Shown here in pieces: positions 6,944-12,278 of a stretch of DNA of 12,278 bases (the first letter of the stretch is position 1; every line of letters begins with the position of its first letter). The position numbers and the translations under genes were made by a program. Below the pieces are notes generated by a model. The model worked only from the letters and a program-made list of their open reading frames with translations. It made no database searches and was not told where the DNA came from. Source of the DNA: an uncultured Clostridia bacterium (GTDB lineage Bacteria; Bacillota; Clostridia; TANB77; CAG-508); the NCBI GenBank assembly GCA_947632525.1, contig CANRPQ010000029.1, forward strand, positions 1 through 12,278, written 5' to 3'.

Positions 6944-7270
6944 TTATTCTTCTTCACTAATAACTTTAGCAATTTTATAAATTAATTTTTGCTTATCAGA
7001 AGACACACTACTTAAAATATCATTAAACTCAGATGTTAAGTAATTTTCAGAATTACTAGATGCTCCATTTAAAATATAACCTTCTGATACACCTAAAATT
7101 TCGCATACTTGAGATAATCTTTTTAAATTAATGTGAGAATTTCCTCTCTCAATTCTGCTTAAAAATGCAATAGATACATCTAATTGTTCAGCCAATTTTT
7201 CTTGAGTCATATTCTTATCTGTTCTAGCTTTTTTTAATCTTTCACCAATAATAGTATAATCAAGCGCCAT
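6944..7270 (-). CDS. Xre-family helix-turn-helix transcriptional regulator
   Basis: A 108-aa protein beginning MALDYTIIGERLKKAR. Residues of about 7-62 form a Cro/C1-type HTH domain: MTQEKLAEQLDVS, then the recognition helix region FLSRIERGNSHINLKRL, then CEILGV. The C-terminal part is charged and ends in EEE; it may be a dimer interface. The ATG at 7270 is chosen over an in-frame ATG 17 codons upstream because GGAGGG sits just before it. It is a single gene with its own terminator. The target is unknown; such small regulators often control their own promoter or a neighbour, here possibly the hairpin-rich upstream region or pflB downstream. Confidence 0.9.
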   Translation of the reverse strand: MALDYTIIGERLKKARTDKNMTQEKLAEQLDVSIAFLSRIERGNSHINLKRLSQVCEILGVSEGYILNGASSNSENYLTSEFNDILSSVSSDKQKLIYKIAKVISEEE

Positions 7271-7462
7271 ATTTTTCCCTCCACATATTTTTCTTGATTT
7301 ATATATAGCATTTATAATCAAAACTTCACAGAAACATATAAATTAATATTAACAAATAAATGCAGTATAAATTCTTTCTATTATTGTTAATCGAAACCTT
7401 AAAAATATACAGAAAATAAGGAAAAATAAATAACATAAATGGTAAAAAATAGAAAAAATAAA

Positions 7463-7493
7463 TTTCGACAAAAAATGACAAAAAATGTCGAAA
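7463..7493. promoter_or_regulatory. Inverted pair of TGTCGAA (0A-box-like) motifs
   Basis: TTTCGACA (7463-7470) and TGTCGAAA (7486-7493) are perfect inverted copies separated by 15 bases that contain two runs of six As and a TGACA. TGTCGAA is the known Spo0A binding consensus, occurring here once on each strand. The site is roughly 190-220 bases upstream of the Xre gene start. Whether this organism has Spo0A cannot be seen here. Confidence 0.35.
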
Positions 7494-7504
7494 AATAAAA
7501 AACT

Positions 7505-7558
7505 ACCCAATAACACAATCAAAGATTGTGGGTGGGTGTCAAGGAACCTTTTTGTTCC
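7505..7558. repeat. Two adjacent hairpins of unknown role
   Basis: First hairpin: ACCCA (7505-7509) with TGGGT (7533-7537) enclosing CACAATC (7514-7520) and GATTGTG (7524-7530) around a 3-base loop. Second: GGAAC (7543-7547) with GTTCC (7554-7558) around a 6-base loop. On the minus strand the first is followed by a T-rich run (7504-7491), so it could act as a back-up terminator for the transporter. The GC content is clearly above the surrounding DNA. Confidence 0.45.
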
Positions 7559-7563
7559 ACAAT

Positions 7564-7600
7564 AAAAGGAGCATTATATAAGTTATATGCTCCTTTTTAA
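7564..7600. terminator. Terminator after the fused ABC transporter gene
   Basis: AAAAGGAGCAT (7564-7574) pairs perfectly with ATGCTCCTTTT (7587-7597). It lies 8 bases past the transporter stop codon and carries a run of As and Ts on each side, so it may also end plus-strand transcripts. Confidence 0.8.
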
Positions 7601-7605
7601 TTATA

Positions 7606-10600
7606 TTATTCTGTTCTTAATGCAATAACAGGGTCCTTCTTAGATGCTGACTTTGCTGGTATTAATCCGCCAATTAAAGTAAGAATTATACTTAACACTA
7701 CTAATATAATTGCATTACTAAAGTAAAGTGTTACATTTAAAGGTATATTTCCTGTAAAATGATGAAGTACAGAGTTAATAATAGGTATTAAAGCATATGA
7801 AATTCCAATTCCGAAACATCCTGATAATAAACCTATTATAAAAGTTTCTGCGTTAAAAATTGAAGATATATTTCGTTTTGAAGCACCAATTGCTCTTAAA
7901 ATGCCTATTTCCTTAGTTCTTTCATACACAGAAATGTAAGTAATAATTCCTATCATAATTGAAGATACTATAAGTGAAATTGATATAAAAGCAATTAAAA
8001 CATATGTTACAGCATTTACTATTGTTTTTACAGAACTCATAAGAATACCGGTTGTATCTGTATAGTGAATTATTTTATCCTCTTGCCCAACCTTTTCATT
8101 GTAATCATCTATAAAGCTAATAAAATTTTCTTTCCCGTCAAAGCTATTAAAATAAAAAGATATATAAGTTGGTTCTTCTTTATCTTGATAACCCAAAGAA
8201 ATTAAATTACTTTTAGCAGTTGCATTATCTCCTGACATCATAGAATTTATAATTCTTGTTATTTCTTCTTCTGACATATTGATTTTAAATGCCCCTGAAA
8301 TTTTATCTGCATCTACATTAAATGCTGAGGCAAAACTGTTTGTTAAATTAGCTGTAAGTTCTCCAACTTTTGTTAAAACTGTTTTTTTCATAACAGCTTC
8401 TGTCATTGCCTTTGCCATCATATTTTCTGTTTGTAGAATTGGTGCACTACTAGTAAAGGATGAAATAACTTTTGAAGCTATTTCTTTGTTAACTATAATA
8501 GTATTTTTACTTTTATTAATTAAATCCTGAGCATTGTAATCTTGATTTTCGTTATTACCTTCAACTATAGAATTACTATCTTGAGGTATAAATTGTGACA
8601 TATTATTATATGTTGTTATATATATTTGCAATAAACTTTTTAATATTCCTGAAAATGTTGTTTTTAAAGTATCTTTTGGAATTACATAATTTTTCTCAAG
8701 TGATGATAATACTTGTGATGCATCATATTGATCTAAATACTTAGAAACAATATTATCTATATTTGCTATATCAATTTCTCCAACTATACTATCAAATAAT
8801 CCATTCGACAAAGTTGTTAAACTATCTGAAAAAGATTTTTTAGCAGGTTCTATATCTGTTGTAATAGAATTATTAATATCAGCCATATAAGTTTGTGTTT
8901 GCTTTTCCAATTCTTTTTGGTCTATTTTTATATTGAAAGCACTTTCAAGTGCTTTAGTATCAACATCAACCAAATCCTGAAGATTTAAGCCTAAATCATC
9001 TTTCTTTTCATCAAATTTTGAGCCAGAAAATACGTCTATATCTTTATTTGATATTTGCTTTTTTACAATATCTGAATCTGAAGAATATTTGATGATATAA
9101 TCTATTAAATCGCCTGTATAAGAAACACCTGGGTTTAGCATCATTGAAGAACTACCTTCTTTTGGGCTAACAATTCCGACAATCTTTAAGCTAATTGCAT
9201 TATCATACAGTTTTTTCATATATTCTTCATTTTCAGTCATATCCTCATATATATTATACTTTTTATTATATTTATATGTATCTGTTGGTAGTATCAATTT
9301 TAATTTTATATTCATTAAATCTTCATATGAAAGTGTAAGAGGTTCATTTTGTACATTAACTGTTTCACCATTCATAATTTTAGTTACTATATTCGATAAT
9401 TCTTTAGTATCTCTTAATCCTAAGGAATAAACTAGTAAATCAGAAATAGTATTTGGTTCAGACAAAACAATCATAATCTCATCATACTTTTCAGGCAAAT
9501 GTCCTGCTAGGATATCGTATGAATTATTTATAGCCTCTTTATCATCTATCATTTTAGAATATATTGATGTAAAGGAACTCATCATACTAGAGCCATAAGA
9601 AGAGCTAAATAAATTACTAGGATTTACCTTCGCAATTTTTTTAGTGGCATCTATTGTATAAATATTAGGCTCAATACTATATGAATATTCAACAGAAGAT
9701 ACATTTTTATTTACTTCTTCACTATTGTCTTCCAGATGCTTTTTAAAACTCTTTAAATCATTGGTACTTAAAGCAGATAGCATACTAGAAATATACTGTT
9801 CCTCTTTAACATTTCCTTCTTCTCCTTTTTCACTATCTTGTGATGTCATTGCAAGTAACATACTTGTAATATCCGTGGTTTCCTGCATGATAGTAAGAGG
9901 ATAAGAAGTTAAAGTGTCCTCTTGAATTTTATCAACATAGCCTTGAAATCCATTGGATACCGCTTGAACAAGTGCAATACCAATTATTCCTATTGAACCT
10001 GCAAAAGAAACTAAAATAGTTCTTCCTTTTTTAGTTAGTAAATTATTTAAGCTTAACCTAAATGCAGTAAGAAATTTCATAGACGTTCTACCAATTTTAG
10101 ATGTATCTTGCTTTTCCTGACTTTCTTCAAACGAAACAGGATTTGAATCTTCTGTAATAACACCATCTAAAATTTTAATAATTCTACTTGAATACTTTTC
10201 AGCAAGCTCTGGATTATGTGTTACCATTATTATCAATTTATTTTTTGATATTTTTTTAAGTATTTCCATTACCTGAACACTAGTCTTGGTATCTAAAGCA
10301 CCAGTTGGTTCATCTGCTAAAATTATATCTGGATTATTAACCAATGCCCTTGCTATTGCTACTCTTTGCATTTGTCCCCCAGATAGCTGATTTGGCTTTT
10401 TATGGATATGATCCTTTAAACCTACTTCCTCTAATGCTTTTATAGCCCTCTGCTTACGCTCTTTTTTTGAAATTCCGCCTATTGTTAAAGCAAGTTCTAC
10501 ATTGGATAATACTGTTTGATGATTTATTAAATTATAACTTTGGAATATAAAACCAACTTTGTAATTTCTATATGCATCCCAATCTCTATCCTTAAATCTT

Positions 10601-10809
10601 TTTGTAGATTTACCATTAATGATAAGGTCTCCAGAGATATATCTATCCAATCCACCAATAATATTTAATAAAGTAGTTTTTCCACAACCACTTTGACCTA
10701 AAATAGAAACAAATTCTGATTCTCTAAATTTTAGTGAAATACCCTTTAATGCTTCTACATTCTCATCTCCAGTTACATATACCTTCTTTATATCTTTAAG
10801 TTCTAACAT
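7606..10809 (-). CDS. Fused ABC transporter ATPase-permease with large extracellular domain (FtsX/MacB class)
   Basis: A 1067-aa single-chain half-transporter. The ATPase occupies residues 1 to about 220: Walker A GQSGCGKTT (38-46), signature LSGGQ (142-146), Walker B IILADE (162-167), H-loop His198; it resembles LolD/MacB ATPases. A first membrane helix follows at about 264-286, then an extracellular region of roughly 640 residues rich in Ser, Asn, Asp and Lys, then three helices at about 934-959, 989-1011 and 1029-1053. The ERTKEIGILRAIGASKRNI loop and the PAKSASKKDPVIALR end are typical of FtsX-fold permeases. The architecture matches mechanotransmission exporters; the substrate is unknown, with peptides, lipids or cell-wall signalling as options. 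AGGAGG precedes the ATG by 5 bases. It is a single-gene unit with its own promoter and terminator, divergent from the membrane-anchored protein at 11012. Confidence 0.9.
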   Translation of the reverse strand: MLELKDIKKVYVTGDENVEALKGISLKFRESEFVSILGQSGCGKTTLLNIIGGLDRYISGDLIINGKSTKRFKDRDWDAYRNYKVGFIFQSYNLINHQTVLSNVELALTIGGISKKERKQRAIKALEEVGLKDHIHKKPNQLSGGQMQRVAIARALVNNPDIILADEPTGALDTKTSVQVMEILKKISKNKLIIMVTHNPELAEKYSSRIIKILDGVITEDSNPVSFEESQEKQDTSKIGRTSMKFLTAFRLSLNNLLTKKGRTILVSFAGSIGIIGIALVQAVSNGFQGYVDKIQEDTLTSYPLTIMQETTDITSMLLAMTSQDSEKGEEGNVKEEQYISSMLSALSTNDLKSFKKHLEDNSEEVNKNVSSVEYSYSIEPNIYTIDATKKIAKVNPSNLFSSSYGSSMMSSFTSIYSKMIDDKEAINNSYDILAGHLPEKYDEIMIVLSEPNTISDLLVYSLGLRDTKELSNIVTKIMNGETVNVQNEPLTLSYEDLMNIKLKLILPTDTYKYNKKYNIYEDMTENEEYMKKLYDNAISLKIVGIVSPKEGSSSMMLNPGVSYTGDLIDYIIKYSSDSDIVKKQISNKDIDVFSGSKFDEKKDDLGLNLQDLVDVDTKALESAFNIKIDQKELEKQTQTYMADINNSITTDIEPAKKSFSDSLTTLSNGLFDSIVGEIDIANIDNIVSKYLDQYDASQVLSSLEKNYVIPKDTLKTTFSGILKSLLQIYITTYNNMSQFIPQDSNSIVEGNNENQDYNAQDLINKSKNTIIVNKEIASKVISSFTSSAPILQTENMMAKAMTEAVMKKTVLTKVGELTANLTNSFASAFNVDADKISGAFKINMSEEEITRIINSMMSGDNATAKSNLISLGYQDKEEPTYISFYFNSFDGKENFISFIDDYNEKVGQEDKIIHYTDTTGILMSSVKTIVNAVTYVLIAFISISLIVSSIMIGIITYISVYERTKEIGILRAIGASKRNISSIFNAETFIIGLLSGCFGIGISYALIPIINSVLHHFTGNIPLNVTLYFSNAIILVVLSIILTLIGGLIPAKSASKKDPVIALRTE

Positions 10810-10834
10810 ATTTCCTCCTTATACTATGGATAAA

Positions 10835-10863
10835 ATAATATCACAAAAATTAAATATTATCAA
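10835..10863 (-). promoter_or_regulatory. Promoter of the fused ABC transporter
   Basis: On the minus strand, TTGATA (10858-10863), a 17-base spacer and TATTAT (10835-10840) lie about 25 bases before the transporter start. Both hexamers and the spacing are the same as in the divergent promoter at 10946-10974. Confidence 0.7.
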
Positions 10864-10876
10864 TTTTTTTAATATA

Positions 10877-10920
10877 TTTATGCAAAGAGCATAAAAGTTG
10901 CAATTAACAGATGAATTGCA
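10877..10920. promoter_or_regulatory. Two short inverted repeats between the divergent promoters
   Basis: TTTATGC (10877-10883) with GCATAAA (10889-10895), and TGCAATT (10899-10905) with AATTGCA (10914-10920), are both perfect 7-bp inverted repeats. They sit between the two -35 boxes, where a shared regulator could bind. No regulator can be named. Confidence 0.35.
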
Positions 10921-10945
10921 GATAAAATTAGAGTATTAATTAATA

Positions 10946-10974
10946 TTGATAACTATTATAATTTATGTTATTAT
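10946..10974 (+). promoter_or_regulatory. Promoter of the membrane-anchored Asn/Glu-rich protein
   Basis: TTGATA (10946-10951), a 17-base spacer and TATTAT (10969-10974), followed by AAGGAG (10998-11003) 8 bases before the ATG. The leader is about 30 bases. Confidence 0.7.
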
Positions 10975-11011
10975 AATAATTGTAAAAATAATAATTTAAG
11001 GAGAATTAAAT

Positions 11012-11647
11012 ATGTTAAAAACTATACTTTTATTTATAAAAACTCATGCTATAGCAACAGCAATATCTGCAACAGTTGTTGCAGGAGCAGTAGCAACACC
11101 AATTGTTGTAAAAGATATAATGCTAGATAATGCTGTAAAAAATAATTTAAAATATTTAGCATCAAGTAATTATGAATCAGAAAATGAAAGTCAACAAAAT
11201 AACGATAAAGTAATAGAAAATACTGAAGAGACAAATAACACTGAAGCAACACAAAATAGCCAGGAGACAAATAACAATGAAACAATACAAAATAGTCAAG
11301 AAACAAATAATAGTGTAGCAACAGAAAATAATCAGAAACCAGAAAATACTGAATCAATAGAAAATGATAAAGAATCAGAAAGCCAAAAAGAAATTAATAA
11401 TAAGGAACCACTTACATTTGAAGTTAAAAGAATAATAGAAACAACCGAATCTGGTGATACCAGTATAGGATATAAAATAGTGCCAAGTTATGATAAAGAT
11501 TATTCTAAGTGGACAAAAGAAGAAAAAGAAGCATATATGGAAGCTTGGGAAGAAATGAGTAAAATAGCAGAAGAAGATCATAGAAGAATAATCGAAGAAG
11601 AAGAACAAAAATTGAAAGAGGCTGAAGAAAGAATAAAAAATAATTAA
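11012..11647 (+). CDS. Membrane-anchored protein with Asn/Glu-rich repeats, function unknown
   Basis: A 211-aa protein not recognised as a known family. A hydrophobic segment at about residues 13-34 (AIATAISATVVAGAVATPIV) would act as an uncleaved anchor with the rest outside the cell. Residues 50-125 are low complexity, rich in Asn, Glu, Ser, Thr and Gln, and include three tandem 12-residue repeats (73-84, 85-96, 97-108) starting ETNN. Residues 133-160 look like a small folded segment (EVKRIIETTESGDTSIGYKIV), and 165-211 a highly charged helix, possibly a coiled coil. The gene is divergent from the fused ABC transporter and has a promoter with the same hexamers, so it may be an accessory surface partner of that system; this is inference only. 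The start is supported by AAGGAG 8 bases upstream. Confidence 0.75.
   Translation: MLKTILLFIKTHAIATAISATVVAGAVATPIVVKDIMLDNAVKNNLKYLASSNYESENESQQNNDKVIENTEETNNTEATQNSQETNNNETIQNSQETNNSVATENNQKPENTESIENDKESESQKEINNKEPLTFEVKRIIETTESGDTSIGYKIVPSYDKDYSKWTKEEKEAYMEAWEEMSKIAEEDHRRIIEEEEQKLKEAEERIKNN
11228..11335 (+). repeat. Three tandem 36-bp repeats within the Asn/Glu-rich gene
   Basis: The unit encodes ETNNTEATQNSQ, then ETNNNETIQNSQ, then ETNNSVATENNQ. The first two copies are most alike and the third has diverged. The in-frame period can change copy number without breaking the gene. Confidence 0.8.
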
Positions 11648-11699
11648 ACTTTATTTTTTTGTTATAATTGCGATATGAGATAAAATATGGGAGAATAAG

Positions 11700-12278
11700 A
11701 TGAATAATCAAAAACTTGGAAAAAATGCGATATGTTTGATTTGTAGTGATTTAATATATACAATAACAGATTTATTTGCAAATACATTTTTAGTCGCATA
11801 TTTGTTAAAAATAACAAATGAAAATATTACTCAAGTATCAGTATATTATATGATAATCTATGTAATACATGCAGTTGGTTCCATATTAATAGGGAAATTT
11901 ATTAAAAACGAAAAATATAGTAAGACAAAAATTTTATCTATTGGAATAATTATAAGGGCAATATTTATACTATTTATAGTAATATTTGGTAATAAATTAA
12001 CAGAAGTTTTTATAGTAGTTGCAATTTTTTGTGGTATATCAGAAACATTATATTGGTCAACACACGAGATGATATTTGTAGATATAACAAATAATAGTAA
12101 TAGAAAAAGTTATATAGCAACTAAAAAAATTTTTAGTACCATAGTTAATATTATTGCACCAATTGTTTTAGGCTCTACAATAGAATTGTATTCATTTACT
12201 AAGATTGCTATATATGTATTAGCATTATCCATAATTCAAATATTTATATCTATGCAAATAAAAATAAATAAGAAAGAT
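11700..12278 (+). CDS. MFS transporter, N-terminal half, cut by the window edge
   Basis: An open frame of 193 codons runs off the right end without a stop. The protein begins MNNQKLGKNAICLI and has about six hydrophobic helices, at roughly 10-35, 45-65, 78-97, 102-122, 140-163 and 168-188, with a short charged loop (GKFIKNEKYSKTK) after the second. That loop position and the six-helix bundle fit the first half of a major facilitator transporter. The substrate cannot be told. GGGAG lies 6 bases before the ATG. TATAAT at 11663-11668 may be a -10 box, but no good -35 accompanies it, so the gene may instead be co-transcribed with the gene 52 bases upstream. Confidence 0.7.
   Translation, partial: MNNQKLGKNAICLICSDLIYTITDLFANTFLVAYLLKITNENITQVSVYYMIIYVIHAVGSILIGKFIKNEKYSKTKILSIGIIIRAIFILFIVIFGNKLTEVFIVVAIFCGISETLYWSTHEMIFVDITNNSNRKSYIATKKIFSTIVNIIAPIVLGSTIELYSFTKIAIYVLALSIIQIFISMQIKINKKD

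Larger units (their letters stand above)
7271..7605. other. 335-base gene-free region with hairpins and inverted TGTCGAA motifs
   Basis: This is the upstream region of the Xre gene and the downstream region of the fused ABC transporter. No convincing gene is present; a 19-codon Lys/Arg-rich frame at 7439-7498 has no properly placed ribosome binding site. It holds an inverted pair of TGTCGAA motifs (7463-7493), two further hairpins (7505-7537 and 7543-7558) and a bidirectional terminator (7564-7600). A weak plus-strand promoter (TTGTTA near 7385, ATATAC-like -10 about 16-17 bases later) could start a small RNA ending at that terminator, but the support is poor. Confidence 0.5.

Noticed and set aside
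7439..7498. A 19-codon Lys/Arg-rich open frame in the gap
   Set aside because: Its ribosome binding site is too far away and it overlaps the inverted TGTCGAA repeat; chance is a sufficient explanation.
11635..11659. Terminator after the Asn/Glu-rich gene
   Set aside because: The possible stem is made only of A-T pairs and overlaps the stop codon, so it is too weak to call.
11049..11711. Minus-strand open frames opposite the Asn/Glu-rich gene
   Set aside because: They are mirror frames of a low-complexity, AT-rich gene and have Leu/Phe/Tyr-rich translations with no start signals.

Overview
The window is AT-rich DNA with short intergenic gaps, AGGAGG-type ribosome binding sites, TTGxxx-17-TAxxAT promoters and anaerobic pyruvate metabolism (PflB/PflA). 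This points to a low-GC anaerobic Bacillota, most likely an uncultured gut Clostridia-type organism; the species cannot be told from the sequence.

Layout: (1) 2-118, C-terminus of a RelE-family toxin, ending in a hairpin terminator. (2) 208-1065, a patatin-like phospholipase. (3) 1173-3675, a zinc/manganese-type ABC importer operon (substrate-binding protein, ATPase, permease) with its own promoter. (4) 3698-3741, a terminator shared with the convergent pflB-pflA operon (6779 to 3740, minus strand). (5) 6944-7270, an Xre-type regulator, minus strand. (6) 7271-7605, a gene-free stretch with several hairpins and two inverted TGTCGAA motifs. (7) 7606-10809, a 1067-aa fused ATPase-permease of the FtsX/MacB class, minus strand. 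(8) 11012-11647, a divergent membrane-anchored Asn/Glu-rich protein driven by a promoter with the same hexamers as the transporter's. (9) 11700-12278, the start of an MFS transporter cut by the window edge.

The most unusual part is the metal importer. Its ATPase gene is interrupted twice and its permease gene once. All three lesions are the same: one extra C placed before a glycine codon, so the ribosome meets an in-frame CGG (TCT-CGG, TTT-CGG, CTT-CGG). Skipping the C restores a 243-aa ATPase with every ABC motif and a 280-aa permease, and makes the ATPase stop overlap the permease start as TAATG. In a manual scan of about 3,700 codons in this window I found no other in-frame CGG; every other CGG triplet is out of frame or intergenic. 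The sites also share context: a Val codon, a pyrimidine-rich codon ending in T, the C, then a Gly codon. This looks like +1 frameshifting at a very rare or unassigned arginine codon, comparable in logic to Ty1 CUU-AGG-C, here built three times into one metal-uptake operon. Sequencing error or gene decay remain possible and can be tested.
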